33,273 nt of DNA from Pseudomonadota bacterium (GCA_018262505.1 JAGSYV010000098.1:1-33273); one strand, 5' to 3'. Shown: positions 25,140 to 33,273, counted from the stretch's first letter. Numbers and translations are program-made. Notes: generated by a model not told the origin, from the letters alone.

Positions 25140-26241
25140 TCGCATCTTGGCCGACACGCTTCCTACCGCCCAGCTGGTGGCGACCGACTTCACTGATCTT
25201 TCCGGATGGGTCGACGACGATCATGCCGCCGCCTTCGCTGCCTTCCGGCGCTCGGCGGACCGCCTCATCGACAAAATTCCGACCGCCAAGGCCCTCGGAC
25301 CGAACGGCGCAGCGTTGGCTCAAAAAGCCAGGCTGGCGGTGGCACTCGGCGAAACCGTGGACTCCGTTGCCGCTCGCACCTTCTTCGAGACGCATTTCCG
25401 ACCGTTCCGCATCGTGCCCGCTTCCGGCGAAGGTTTCGTCACGGGTTTCTTCGAGCCCGAGGTGGAGGCGCAGCTTCAGTCATCGCTGGCTTTTCCGGTG
25501 CCGCTGCTTGCGCCACCCAACGGTTTGCGTGAAATCGGCGACGATGACGACCGACGCAATCTCGATCCGACGCTGACTTGGGCCATGGAAGACGGGCAGG
25601 GCCGCCTCGCCGCCTGTCCGGAACGGGGCGCGATCATGGCTGGTGCCCTCGACGGACGTGCGCGGCCGATCGCTTTCGTGAAAAGCGCCGTCGAAGCCTT
25701 TTTCATCCACGTGCAGGGTGCGGCAAGGCTCCGATTGCCGGACGGCCGGCTGATGCGCGTCACCTTCGCGGCCAAAAGTGGCCATCCCTATTTTTCCGTG
25801 GCGCGCCTGATGCTCGAACGCGATGTGGTGGCCAGTCCCGCCGAGGCCACAGCCGACATACTCCGCGCCTGGCTCGAAGCTCTCGCGCCACGGGAACGGC
25901 GGGCTGCGCTTGCCCGCAACCGTTCCTACATCTTCTTTCGGCAAGCACCGGTCACCGATCCTGCCCTTGGCCCGATCGCCGCCGCCGGTGTGCCGCTGAC
26001 GCCGGGCCGGTCGCTGGCCGTCGATCGCTCGCTCATTACCTTCCACGCTCCGATGTTCGTCGAGACCGATCTCGCGGCTGGGCCGTTTCGCCATCTGATG
26101 GTGGCCCAGGATACCGGCTCGGCAATCATTGGGCCGGCGCGTGGCGATATCTTCTTCGGTTCAGGCGATGATGCCTTCGCACTGGCAGCGCGGGTCCGCG
26201 ATCCGGCCCGTTTCACCCTGCTCGTGCCGCGGGAGGACTGA
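25126..26241 (+). CDS. mltA: Membrane-bound lytic transglycosylase A family protein
   Basis: This 371-residue protein has the MltA domain (about 95-260) and the C-terminal 3D (three-Asp) domain (about 275-365). It is predicted to cleave peptidoglycan glycan strands with formation of 1,6-anhydro ends. Key segments are GFVTGFFEPEVEAQL, AFFIHVQGAARLRLPDG, NRSYIFFR and LMVAQDTGSAIIGPARGDIFFGSG; the last carries the conserved catalytic-region Asp residues. No signal peptide or lipobox is visible at the N-terminus, as in many rhizobial members, so export is unclear. The start at 25126 overlaps the end of the Tim44-like gene by 14 bases, and smr follows after three bases, so the three form one operon. 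Confidence 0.94.
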   Translation: MLGADRILADTLPTAQLVATDFTDLSGWVDDDHAAAFAAFRRSADRLIDKIPTAKALGPNGAALAQKARLAVALGETVDSVAARTFFETHFRPFRIVPASGEGFVTGFFEPEVEAQLQSSLAFPVPLLAPPNGLREIGDDDDRRNLDPTLTWAMEDGQGRLAACPERGAIMAGALDGRARPIAFVKSAVEAFFIHVQGAARLRLPDGRLMRVTFAAKSGHPYFSVARLMLERDVVASPAEATADILRAWLEALAPRERRAALARNRSYIFFRQAPVTDPALGPIAAAGVPLTPGRSLAVDRSLITFHAPMFVETDLAAGPFRHLMVAQDTGSAIIGPARGDIFFGSGDDAFALAARVRDPARFTLLVPRED

Positions 26242-26244
26242 CCG

Positions 26245-26805
26245 ATGTCCCGCCGCAAAGGACGGCCACTCGCCCCCGAGGAGGAAGAACTCTGGCGGGC
26301 GGTGAGAAAGAGCGTCACGCCACTTCGCCCGGAAAAGCCCGTGGCGCCGCCAGCGGTGGTTGCCGCTGCCGAACCAGAGCCGCAGCGATCTCTCGTTCAT
26401 CTGCCGCCGGCGATCCCCCCCGCGCCGGCCACCAAGCCGGCCCTGCCAAAGCTGCATCCCTTCGGCAAGCGGGAGCGGCAGGCCGTCAATCGCGGCCGCA
26501 CGACCATTGATGGCCGGCTGGATCTGCACGGCTATCGACAGGACGAAGCACATGCCCGCCTTTCGGGCTTTCTGTCCCATGCCCAAGCCATGGGTTGGAA
26601 AGTGGTGTTGGTGATCACCGGCAAAGGCCGGCCGGGAGGCGATTTTCAGAGCCTGCACGACCATGAGCGTGGCGTGCTGAGGCGCGTCGTGCCACTCTGG
26701 CTGAGCCTGCCGGAATTCCGGCGCGTCGTGCTCGGTTACGAGGACGCCGGCCCGGTCCACGGCGGCGATGGCGCGCTTTACGTGCGTATCCGCAAGAGGA
26801 AGTAG
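26245..26805 (+). CDS. Smr-domain protein
   Basis: This 186-residue protein has a Pro/Ala-rich N-terminal half and a C-terminal Smr domain (about 90-184). Smr features are LDLHGYRQDEAHARL, VLVITGKG and the final GPVHGGDGALYVRIRKRK. Smr domains bind or nick nucleic acid, and recent work links stand-alone members to endonuclease action on RNA or branched DNA; the role here is not known. It starts three bases after mltA and is followed by the XRE gene with a one-base gap. This arrangement recurs in Hyphomicrobiales. Confidence 0.93.
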   Translation: MSRRKGRPLAPEEEELWRAVRKSVTPLRPEKPVAPPAVVAAAEPEPQRSLVHLPPAIPPAPATKPALPKLHPFGKRERQAVNRGRTTIDGRLDLHGYRQDEAHARLSGFLSHAQAMGWKVVLVITGKGRPGGDFQSLHDHERGVLRRVVPLWLSLPEFRRVVLGYEDAGPVHGGDGALYVRIRKRK

Positions 26806-26806
26806 A

Positions 26807-27160
26807 ATGACCCCGTTCGGCGCCCGCTTGCGCGAAATCCGCAAGGCGCGCGGCATGACCTTGAAATCGATGGCGGCAGCGATCGGTGTTTCGCCGGCTT
26901 ATCTGTCGGCGCTCGAGCACGGCCGGCGCGGCCGACCGACCTGGGACCTTCTGCAGCGGATCATCGGCCACCTCAATATCATCTGGGACGAGGCTGAGGA
27001 GCTGGAACGGCTGGCCGACCTGTCGCACCCGCGCATTGTCATCGATACCGAGGGGCTGTCGCCCAAGGCGACCGAACTTGCCAACCGGCTTGGCGAGCGC
27101 ATCCGCACCCTCGACGAGGGGACGCTCGACCGGCTGATCGAGATCGTCGGCAAACGTTGA
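26807..27160 (+). CDS. Small XRE-family regulator
   Basis: This 117-residue protein has an N-terminal helix-turn-helix domain (about 4-62: ARLREIRKARGMTLKSMAAAIGVSPAYLSALEHGRRGRP). The helical C-terminal part (LANRLGERIRTLDEGTLDRLIEIVG) is probably a dimer interface. I chose ATG 26807, one base after the smr stop; the ribosome site AAGAGGAAG is the end of smr, so the genes are coupled. It is the last gene of the mltA-smr unit. Its targets are unknown, and its retention next to smr across relatives suggests a shared role in cell-wall or nucleic-acid control. Confidence 0.93.
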   Translation: MTPFGARLREIRKARGMTLKSMAAAIGVSPAYLSALEHGRRGRPTWDLLQRIIGHLNIIWDEAEELERLADLSHPRIVIDTEGLSPKATELANRLGERIRTLDEGTLDRLIEIVGKR

Positions 27161-27173
27161 ACAGTAGCCGAAA

Positions 27174-28343
27174 TCAGTGCCCCACGGCCCGGACCGGCAG
27201 CGTCAGCAGATAAGCAGGCAGTGTCACCACAGCCCCGGCCGTATTGCTAACAACGCTACCGAACGATCCGGTAAGGTTGCGCGCCGTCTCCGAGAGACTG
27301 CTGCGGCCCGTTGCCAGCCGATCGCCATGCCGAAGCCGCTCACCAATCCGATTGACGAAGTCGGGCAGGACGACGGCGAACTTGTTGTGAGCAAGCGAAT
27401 CGTTGGCCTCGGTCGTCGATATATCGATGACGATGACACCGAGGTCGGCAATGGCTTTCTTGTCTTCGGTATAGGCACCGAGACGCGGCTTCTCACCGGC
27501 GATCAGCCCGGACAGCCAGAGCGCCTGATCGTCGGAAGATGAAAACAGCACGAAGGGGTATTTCGGCTCGCCGATCACCCGCATTTCCGATTTGAACACA
27601 TCGACGTCGATGTCCGGCGCCGCCAGCACCACCGTGCGAAGCTTGCCGTTGAAATCGCCATGGCCGGCGATCTTGGCTTGGCGCAACGCCTCGATGGTCG
27701 CCCAGGTACCCATGGAGTGGGCAAAAACATAGAGGTCTTCGACACCGCTCTCGGAGGCAATGCGCAGCAGCTCCTCCAAGCCGTCGCGGGCAATCGTGGC
27801 ACTGTCGCGATCGTAAACATAATCGAACACCGAGCCGCGCGACGCCCAGGTGAACAGCACCGGCACACCGTCAAAGCTGGTATCGTGGACAATCTGAGTG
27901 GCGCGGAACACCGCCTCGTCAAAATCATTGTTGAAGCCGTGGACGATCACCGCCACCGAGCGCTGGCCCTTCGGCAGGGCAGCGACCTTCGCTGCAAGGC
28001 GCTTCCTGAAATCATCCGTGCCGTCGACATAGGCGAGCGAGCGCGCCGCAAACTGCGCCTTTGGATCACCGGGCAGCGGCGATGGCCATTCAATGTCGCC
28101 GGACCGATGGCTTGGTGGCACGGAGATGGAAAGATCGGCAAAATCGAGATCGCTGGTCCGCTCGCCATTGAACATGGCCGGCCCCGTCTTCACCCGCTCG
28201 CGCGTCGCAGCCACCAGAAGCTCGTGCTCGACAGCGCCCGGTGCCGGCGCTTTGGTGACTTCCAGCGCCCCACCATCGGGACGTGATCCGGCGCAGGCCG
28301 CAAGGAAGAGAAGAGAAAGCACAAGGACAAAACGGAAATGCAT
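27174..28343 (-). CDS. Lipoprotein alpha/beta hydrolase (DUF900 family)
   Basis: This 389-residue protein has a lipoprotein signal (MHFRFVLVLSLLFLAAC, lipid-attachment Cys17) and should sit in the cell envelope. The DUF900-type hydrolase domain (PF05990, about 125-330) contains the oxyanion-region VIVHGFNNDFDEAVFRATQI, the nucleophile in FAHSMGTWA (Ser210), and later acidic and His residues in PDIDVDVF and SLAHNKFAV. The substrate is unknown; esterase or lipase activity is plausible. The gene ends 13 bases from the convergent XRE gene and appears monocistronic. Confidence 0.9.
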   Translation of the reverse strand: MHFRFVLVLSLLFLAACAGSRPDGGALEVTKAPAPGAVEHELLVAATRERVKTGPAMFNGERTSDLDFADLSISVPPSHRSGDIEWPSPLPGDPKAQFAARSLAYVDGTDDFRKRLAAKVAALPKGQRSVAVIVHGFNNDFDEAVFRATQIVHDTSFDGVPVLFTWASRGSVFDYVYDRDSATIARDGLEELLRIASESGVEDLYVFAHSMGTWATIEALRQAKIAGHGDFNGKLRTVVLAAPDIDVDVFKSEMRVIGEPKYPFVLFSSSDDQALWLSGLIAGEKPRLGAYTEDKKAIADLGVIVIDISTTEANDSLAHNKFAVVLPDFVNRIGERLRHGDRLATGRSSLSETARNLTGSFGSVVSNTAGAVVTLPAYLLTLPVRAVGH

Positions 28344-28512
28344 GGCGACCCAGCGGCAAGAATGGCTCCCCTTTTAGCCGAGGAGACGCAACAAGGCCAA
28401 GCCTGCCGTCGTCGCGCTGGACAATGACTAGGGGGAAATGCCATGACAGCTAGGATTTTCCATTCTGTCGCCTACGGTTCGTGCGGGGCGCCGACATGCC
28501 GGGACCATCACC

Positions 28513-29886
28513 ATGTCCGCCGTCAAGATCGCCGATGTCGCGGAGGCCGAGGCCTTCCTCGCCGCCAATCCGGACGTCGCCCAGTTTGAATGCTTCCTGA
28601 CCGACTGCTCCGGCGTGCAACGCGGCAAGATACTTCGTCGTTCGGAACTCCTCGGTGCCTACCGCATCGGACGGCCGCTCCCCTGCTCGGTGCTGTCGCT
28701 GGACATCAAGGGAGCCGACGTCGAGGAAACCGGCCTGCTCTGGGAACAGGGCGACGCGGACCGGATGTGTCGGCCGGTCGCCGGCACCCTCGTTCGCTCA
28801 CCCTGGCGACAGACACCAACTGCCCAGTTCCTCCTCACCTCCTTCGAGGCCGACGGATCAGGCTCGGCCAGCGATCCGCGCCATGCGCTCGCCCGCGTGG
28901 TCGACGAGGCGCTGGCCCTCGGCTTCAGGCCGGTCGCTGCCGTCGAACTGGAATTCTACCTTTTGGACGGCCCAGCGGCGACCGAGGGCAGGCTGACACC
29001 ACCCACTGCGCCCAACGGCTTCCGGCAGACGGACCTCCAGGCCTATCTCGTTCAGGATCTCTCGGATTTTTCCGGCTTCCTGGAGGCGGTCTATGCCGCC
29101 GCCGAAGCGGCCGGCCTGCCGGCTCGCACGTTGATCTCGGAATATTCTCCCGGCCAATTCGAGATCGTGCTGGAACACCGCGACGACGCGCTCCGCGCCG
29201 CCGATGATGCCATCCTGTGGAAGCGCCTCGTCAAGGGCGTTGCCGAGCGCCATGGCTTCGTCGCCACCTTCATGGCCAAGCCTTACGCAGAGTTCGCCGG
29301 TTCCGGCGCCCACTTCCATGTCAGCCTTTGCGATGAGGCCGGCAATAACCTGTTCGCGGGCAGTGAACCCGCAGGCAATGAGCTTCTTCGGCACGCCATC
29401 GCCGGCCTGGAAGCCACCATGGCCGAGAGCATGGCAATCTTTGCGCCCAACGCCAACAGCTTCAGGCGCTTCAAGGCCAATTCCTACGCGCCGCTCGGCC
29501 CGGCCTGGGCGATCGACAATCGCTCGGTGCCGATCCGTGTCACTGGCGGTCCACCAAAAACGCGCCATCTCGAACAGCGCGTTGCCGGGGCAGACACCAA
29601 CCCCTATCTCGCGCTCGCCACGGTCATCGCCGGCATGATCGAGGGCATCGAGAACAAGCTTGCCCCCTCGGAGCCCATCGTCGGCAACGGCTACGCGCAG
29701 GTTGCGCCATCGCTGCCGCGATTCTGGCCGGAAGCCCTCAGGAAGGCCCGCGCTTCGGATTTCCTGAAGCGACGGCTCGGTGCGCGCTTCACCGACATTT
29801 ACCTCACCATCAAGGAAGCGGAGTGCGACCGCTTCTTTGCCGAAGTGAGCGACCGCGACATTCATTGGTATCTGAGGCTGGCCTGA
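28513..29886 (+). CDS. Glutamine-synthetase-family enzyme (gamma-glutamylpolyamine synthetase-like)
   Basis: This 457-residue ligase of the glutamine synthetase superfamily is closer to PuuA-type gamma-glutamylputrescine synthetases than to GlnA. The N-terminal beta-grasp domain includes FECFLTDCSGVQRGKILRR. The catalytic domain shows metal-binding VELEFYL, EYSPGQFEIVLEH, the ammonia/substrate-region FMAKPYAEFAGSGAHFHVSL, ATP-site FRRFKANSYAPLGPAWAIDNRSVPIRV and RVAGADTNPYLALA. It probably joins glutamate to an amine. The start at 28513 has only GGGACC upstream, and no other in-frame ATG or GTG exists before a stop codon. It stands alone, convergent with ppk2. The amine substrate is not determined. 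Confidence 0.92.
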   Translation: MSAVKIADVAEAEAFLAANPDVAQFECFLTDCSGVQRGKILRRSELLGAYRIGRPLPCSVLSLDIKGADVEETGLLWEQGDADRMCRPVAGTLVRSPWRQTPTAQFLLTSFEADGSGSASDPRHALARVVDEALALGFRPVAAVELEFYLLDGPAATEGRLTPPTAPNGFRQTDLQAYLVQDLSDFSGFLEAVYAAAEAAGLPARTLISEYSPGQFEIVLEHRDDALRAADDAILWKRLVKGVAERHGFVATFMAKPYAEFAGSGAHFHVSLCDEAGNNLFAGSEPAGNELLRHAIAGLEATMAESMAIFAPNANSFRRFKANSYAPLGPAWAIDNRSVPIRVTGGPPKTRHLEQRVAGADTNPYLALATVIAGMIEGIENKLAPSEPIVGNGYAQVAPSLPRFWPEALRKARASDFLKRRLGARFTDIYLTIKEAECDRFFAEVSDRDIHWYLRLA

Positions 29887-29973
29887 CGCCGTCACGACTT
29901 TCTCGACGGCCAATGGCGCGAGAAATTCGTGAACTGGGTTGGAGGACCGCTTTCAGAAGCCAAGGACCTGGCT

Positions 29974-30969
29974 TCAGTCCTTGTCCTTGTTGTTCTTGTC
30001 GTCCTTGACCTTCAAGAACTTAGGTCCCTTGCCAAGGATCTTGTCGTCGATCTCACCGATGGCGGCCAGATTCTTACGGTCATAGTCGACCTTCGACAAC
30101 AGGTAGCGGATGGCGTTGAGGCGAGCCCGCTTCTTGTCGTTGGCCCGAACGACGATCCATGGGCTGAGGTCGGAGTGGCTGGCCTTCAGCATGCGGTCGC
30201 GGGCGGCGGTATACTCATCCCACATGGCGAGCGCCTTGAGGTCGACCGGCGACAGCTTCCAGATGCGCAACGGATCGTGACGGCGGTCGTGGAACCGCTT
30301 GAGCTGCATCTCGCGCCCGATGTCGAGCCAGATCTTGATCAGCACGATACCGTCGTGGATCAACATGCGCTCAAAATGCGGCACCTCCTCGAGGAAGAGC
30401 TTCGACTCTTCGGCCGTGCAGAAACCCATCACCGGCTCGACCACCGCGCGGTTGTACCAGGACCGGTCAAAGAAGACGATTTCGCCGCGGGTCGGCAGCT
30501 CATTGGCGTAGCGCTGGAAATACCATTGACCCCGCTCGACGTCGGAAGGCTTGGTCAATGCCACGTGGCGGGCTGAACGGGGGTTCATGTATTCCAGGAA
30601 GGTCGCGACGGTACCACCCTTGCCGGCGGCATCGCGCCCTTCCATCAGCAGGACGATGCGCTGACCAGTATCGTTGGCCCACTTCTGCAACTTCACCAGT
30701 TCGATCTGCAGTACCCGCAGCTCTTCGAGATAAGTCTTGTCCTTGAGGATCTCCTTGTAGGGATAGCCGCCGGAGCCGAGGGCCTCCATCTCGATCTCCT
30801 CAGGGAGGTAGGGATTATCGAGATCGAAGATGAGCTTGCCGAATGTGATCGGCGGCGCGTCGGGAGCCTGCGTCGCCAGCACGGCGGCGCCTTCGCGAGC
30901 AGCGATCAGCTCGACGCCCGACACGAAACGGCGCGTCATGTCGTTCGTCGATTTGTCTTTCTTTCCCAT
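29974..30969 (-). CDS. ppk2: Polyphosphate kinase 2
   Basis: This 331-residue PPK2 enzyme moves phosphate between polyphosphate and nucleotides. The Walker A motif is MEGRDAAGKGGT (about 109-120), the Walker B region is VFFDRSWYNRAVVEPVMGF (about 165-183), and the lid region includes KIWLDIGREMQLKRFHDRRHDPLRIWKLS. The C-terminus is Lys/Asp-rich (VKDDKNNKDKD). I chose ATG 30969 because GGGGGAAA lies upstream; the open frame reaches back to 31188, which would overlap the divergent phoR. It is divergent from phoR and near pstS, so it belongs to a phosphate-handling neighbourhood. Confidence 0.94.
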   Translation of the reverse strand: MGKKDKSTNDMTRRFVSGVELIAAREGAAVLATQAPDAPPITFGKLIFDLDNPYLPEEIEMEALGSGGYPYKEILKDKTYLEELRVLQIELVKLQKWANDTGQRIVLLMEGRDAAGKGGTVATFLEYMNPRSARHVALTKPSDVERGQWYFQRYANELPTRGEIVFFDRSWYNRAVVEPVMGFCTAEESKLFLEEVPHFERMLIHDGIVLIKIWLDIGREMQLKRFHDRRHDPLRIWKLSPVDLKALAMWDEYTAARDRMLKASHSDLSPWIVVRANDKKRARLNAIRYLLSKVDYDRKNLAAIGEIDDKILGKGPKFLKVKDDKNNKDKD

Positions 30970-31030
30970 CGGCTTTCCCCCAGAATCCGCGTGCCTGCCA
31001 GCAGTGCGGGCGCGGTGAACCGCGCTACAA

Positions 31031-31061
31031 GCGTCACAAAAGACGTTTATCAATATGACAG
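31031..31061 (-). promoter_or_regulatory. Weak candidate Pho box between ppk2 and phoR
   Basis: On the minus strand CTGTCAT (31061-31055) matches the PhoB half-site exactly. At 11-base steps follow ATAAACG and TTGTGAC, which match poorly. It lies 62-92 bases before the ppk2 start and would act on ppk2 if real. Confidence 0.3.
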
Positions 31062-31095
31062 AATCCGCGTTTTCGCTTAAGGACAGATAAACACC

Positions 31096-32478
31096 ATGAA
31101 CCCTATGCCGGACAGGCCGGAGAGCAACGACGCAGTTCGGGAGGCACGGGGCCGCCTTGGCGAGTCCATCGCCGAGGGCCGCCTGCAATCCGTGCTCATC
31201 GCGGCGGCTGTCTTCTGGGTGGTCATGCTGTTTGCCGCCGATCTTTCGCCAGCTGTCGCGCTATTTGGTTTTCTTGCCACCGGCGCGGCTGTGCTTCTCG
31301 CCCTGCCGGCCGGCGGAAAGGTTGCCGCGCCGAAAGCGGCCGATCGGCTTGCTGTCAGGCGCTGGCCGGATATCGGCATGAAGCTGTTGCTCGACGGCAT
31401 GGAGGAACCGGCCTTTCTGACCGATGCCGAGGGCACGCTACGCTACCAAAATGCCGCCGCCGCCGCTGAGTTTGGTCCGGCCCGTATGGGCGACCCCCTG
31501 GCCTTTCGCTTGCGCGTGCCGGAAATCCTCGATGCCGTCCAGCGCGCCGGCAACGGCGAAGTCCTGCCACCGGTGCGCTTCGTCGAGCGTGGCGCCAGTG
31601 AGCGGCACTTCGTCGTGCGCTGCTCGCCGTTGCGCCTGCCGCGACCCGAGCCGCGGCGGCGACCGGATTTCGTGCTGCTGCGCTTCCGGGATGAGAGCGA
31701 GGCCGTTCGGCTTGACCGTATGCGTAGCGATTTCATCGCCAACGCCAGCCACGAACTCAGGACGCCGCTCGCCTCGCTGACCGGCTTCATCGAGACCCTT
31801 CTGGGCCCGGCCCGGCGCGACGAAGCCAACCGGGAACGCTTCCTGGCCATCATGCTGGAACAGGCCCGACGCATGGGGCGCTTGATCGATGACCTGACGT
31901 CCCTGTCCAGACTCGAAATGAAAGCGCACGTCCGCCCCACCGGCGATGTCGACCTCGCAGAGGTGTTACCGGCGGTCGTTGATATGCTGGCGCCCGTGGC
32001 GGCCGCCCGGCAGGTGACGGTCGTCGTCGAAGAGAGTGTCGCCAATGCTTCCATCGCCGGCGACCGTGACGAACTGACGCAAGTCTTTGCCAATCTGGTC
32101 GAAAATGCCGTGAAATACGGCCGTGACGCGGGCCGTATCGTGCTCGGACTCGCAGAAGAGGCGGGCGACGATGGCCGGCCCGGCTTTCGCGTCAGCGTGA
32201 CCGACGACGGTCCTGGCATCGCGGCGGAACACCTGCCGCGCCTTACGGAGCGCTTCTACCGAGTGGACGCAGCGCGGAGCCGCGAGCAGCGCGGCACGGG
32301 CCTCGGCCTCGCCATCGTCAAGCATATCGTCAACCGCCATCAGGGGCGCCTTGTCATCCGCTCGGAGGTGGGCTCGGGGACGACGGTAAACGTCTGGCTG
32401 CCCCGTCGGCCCCAACTGTTGGACGCCGAGATGACGAAAGAGACGGACATGTTGGCTCCCGAACATTTCAAATCCTGA
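31096..32478 (+). CDS. phoR: Phosphate-regulon sensor histidine kinase PhoR
   Basis: This 460-residue inner-membrane kinase has two hydrophobic segments (about 32-48 and 52-70), a PAS domain (about 95-200), HisKA with His219 (ANASHELRTPLASLTG), and an ATPase domain with N box NLVENAVKYG, G1 TDDGPGIA and G2 RGTGLGLAIVKHI. The very short periplasmic part is typical of PhoR, which senses phosphate through the Pst transporter and PhoU. The next gene is pstS, as in many Hyphomicrobiales (phoR-pstSCAB-phoU-phoB), which supports the name. The start at 31096 has AAGGA 12 bases upstream; ATG 31105 is possible. The C-terminal 25 residues are not conserved domain sequence. Confidence 0.92.
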   Translation: MNPMPDRPESNDAVREARGRLGESIAEGRLQSVLIAAAVFWVVMLFAADLSPAVALFGFLATGAAVLLALPAGGKVAAPKAADRLAVRRWPDIGMKLLLDGMEEPAFLTDAEGTLRYQNAAAAAEFGPARMGDPLAFRLRVPEILDAVQRAGNGEVLPPVRFVERGASERHFVVRCSPLRLPRPEPRRRPDFVLLRFRDESEAVRLDRMRSDFIANASHELRTPLASLTGFIETLLGPARRDEANRERFLAIMLEQARRMGRLIDDLTSLSRLEMKAHVRPTGDVDLAEVLPAVVDMLAPVAAARQVTVVVEESVANASIAGDRDELTQVFANLVENAVKYGRDAGRIVLGLAEEAGDDGRPGFRVSVTDDGPGIAAEHLPRLTERFYRVDAARSREQRGTGLGLAIVKHIVNRHQGRLVIRSEVGSGTTVNVWLPRRPQLLDAEMTKETDMLAPEHFKS

Positions 32479-32505
32479 TTTTTTGTTTATTTTCAGATAA
32501 TTATA

Positions 32506-32561
32506 CTGTCACAATAGTGTAGCCAATCCGTCATAGAAGAGTAGCGCCAGGCCGCTAGGGT
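32506..32561 (+). promoter_or_regulatory. Pho box and promoter of pstS
   Basis: Three seven-base units with four-base spacers (11-base period) read CTGTCAC (32506-32512), GTGTAGC (32517-32523) and CCGTCAT (32528-32534). The first and third fit the PhoB half-site CTGTCAT at 6 of 7 positions each. TAGGGT (32556-32561) is a possible -10. A PhoB-dependent promoter is inferred from the match and from the downstream gene. Confidence 0.8.
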
Positions 32562-32567
32562 CCGCGG

Positions 32568-32616
32568 CGTGACGGGTACGAGACAGCCGACGGCTTCAAG
32601 AACTCCGACCGTCACG
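32568..32616 (+). promoter_or_regulatory. Nested hairpins in the pstS leader
   Basis: CGTGACGG (32568-32575) pairs with CCGTCACG (32609-32616), and inside it AGCCG (32585-32589) pairs with CGGCT (32591-32595), though a one-base loop is too tight to close all of these pairs. The outer stem ends 14 bases before the Shine-Dalgarno GGAG (32631-32634). It may stabilise the message. Confidence 0.45.
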
Positions 32617-32641
32617 ATCCTAAACCGTTAGGAGTACTCCC

Positions 32642-33273
32642 GTGAAATTCTCCACCGCCGCCAGCGCCATCGTGCTCGGCCTCTCCGCTACCGGCACCGC
32701 TTTTGCTGCCGAGCAGATCCATATCGCCGGCTCTTCCACCGTTCTGCCCTATGCGACCATCGTCGCCGAGGCTTTCGGTGAAGCCAACTCGAACTTCAAG
32801 GCGCCGATCGTCGAAGGCGGCGGCACCGGCGCCGGCCTCAAGGAATTCTGCAAGGGCGTGGGCGATGACACCATCGACATCGCCGACGCTTCCCGGCCGA
32901 TCAAGGCCGAAGAGCTCGACGCCTGCAAAGCGGCCGGCGTGACCGAGGTGCAGGAAATCCGCATCGGCTACGACGGCATCGTCTTCGCCTCCGACATCAA
33001 GGGTCCCGACTTCGCCTTCGTGCCGGCCGACTGGTTCAATGCCATCGGCGCCAAGGTGCTGAAGGACGGCCAGCTTGTCGACAATCCCAACGCCAAGTGG
33101 TCCGACGTCAAGTCCGGCTTCCCGGATTGGGAGATCGCCGCCTATATCCCCGGCGAAAAGCACGGCACGCGTGAAGTCTTCGAGCAGAAGCTGCTGCTCG
33201 CCGGCTGCAAGGACAGCAAGGCCTATGACGCCTTCGTTGCCTCGGGTCTTGCCAAGGCCGATGCCGAGAAGGC
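32642..33273 (+). CDS. pstS: Phosphate ABC transporter substrate-binding protein PstS (3' end outside window)
   Basis: This is the start of a periplasmic phosphate-binding protein; 210 codons are present and the frame is open at the window end. It begins with GTG 32642, with GGAG seven bases upstream. The signal peptide MKFSTAASAIVLGLSATGTAFA is likely cleaved before AEQ. Mature-protein features are IHIAGSSTVLPYATIVAEAF (phosphate-binding SST), IVEGGGTGAGLKEFCKG, DIADASRPIKAEEL and YIPGEKHGTREVFEQKLL. It binds phosphate for PstCAB, which should follow beyond the window. It is preceded by a Pho box and phoR. Confidence 0.95.
   Translation, partial: MKFSTAASAIVLGLSATGTAFAAEQIHIAGSSTVLPYATIVAEAFGEANSNFKAPIVEGGGTGAGLKEFCKGVGDDTIDIADASRPIKAEELDACKAAGVTEVQEIRIGYDGIVFASDIKGPDFAFVPADWFNAIGAKVLKDGQLVDNPNAKWSDVKSGFPDWEIAAYIPGEKHGTREVFEQKLLLAGCKDSKAYDAFVASGLAKADAEK

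Noticed and set aside
32612..33163. A 183-codon minus-strand frame opposite pstS
   Set aside because: pstS has a signal peptide, a ribosome site and family motifs; the antisense frame has none.

Overview
The window looks like ordinary chromosomal DNA from a high-GC alphaproteobacterium, most likely a member of the Hyphomicrobiales (Rhizobiales). The grounds are gene content and gene order: a double cold-shock-domain protein, the run secB / fxsA / Tim44-like / mltA / smr / small XRE regulator, rph-rdgB-hemW, and a phoR-to-pstS junction with a PhoB box. A short palindromic repeat of a type common in rhizobial genomes also occurs. A family such as Pleomorphomonadaceae is possible, but the sequence alone does not settle it. 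I see no tRNA, rRNA, CRISPR array, insertion sequence, prophage or plasmid function.

Layout. (1) 1-1013: cold-shock protein with a duplicated glycine-rich linker and a strong terminator. (2) 1088-8801: a probable sugar or sugar-acid use locus. It has a cupin, an amidohydrolase of the lactonase type, a broken fumarylacetoacetate-hydrolase-family gene, a GntR/FCD regulator with two predicted DNA-binding modules, and a ribose-type ABC importer (binding protein, double ATPase, permease). The 790-base gap before the importer is AT-rich and full of symmetric motifs. (3) 8822-13031: a membrane-anchored hybrid histidine kinase and the ComM/YifB ATPase. (4) 13457-15912: an MHS-type MFS transporter, then a likely autoregulated XRE-cupin regulator coupled to a GNAT acetyltransferase. 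(5) 15909-20633: two RNA methyltransferase-type genes on the minus strand, and rph-rdgB-hemW on the plus strand. (6) 20638-23037: a rhizobial repeat, then a divergent pair made of an FAD amino-acid-oxidase-like enzyme and a DavA-like amidase. (7) 23060-27160: secB, fxsA, a frameshifted Tim44-like gene, mltA, smr and an XRE regulator. (8) 27174-29886: a lipoprotein alpha/beta hydrolase and a glutamine-synthetase-family enzyme. (9) 29974-33273: ppk2 divergent from phoR, then a Pho box and the start of pstS, a phosphate module cut off by the window end.

The most notable observations are two genes (FAH-family, 2563-3350; Tim44-like, 24509-25139) that each lack a conserved internal segment and change frame at the junction. 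Both halves remain recognisable. Others are a probable leaderless promoter with an operator over its -10 element at 14865-14901, a perfect 12-base palindrome in the amidase/oxidase divergent region, and a terminator-like hairpin just upstream of the FAH start. I found no gene cluster that amounts to a clearly new defence, mobile or biosynthetic system.
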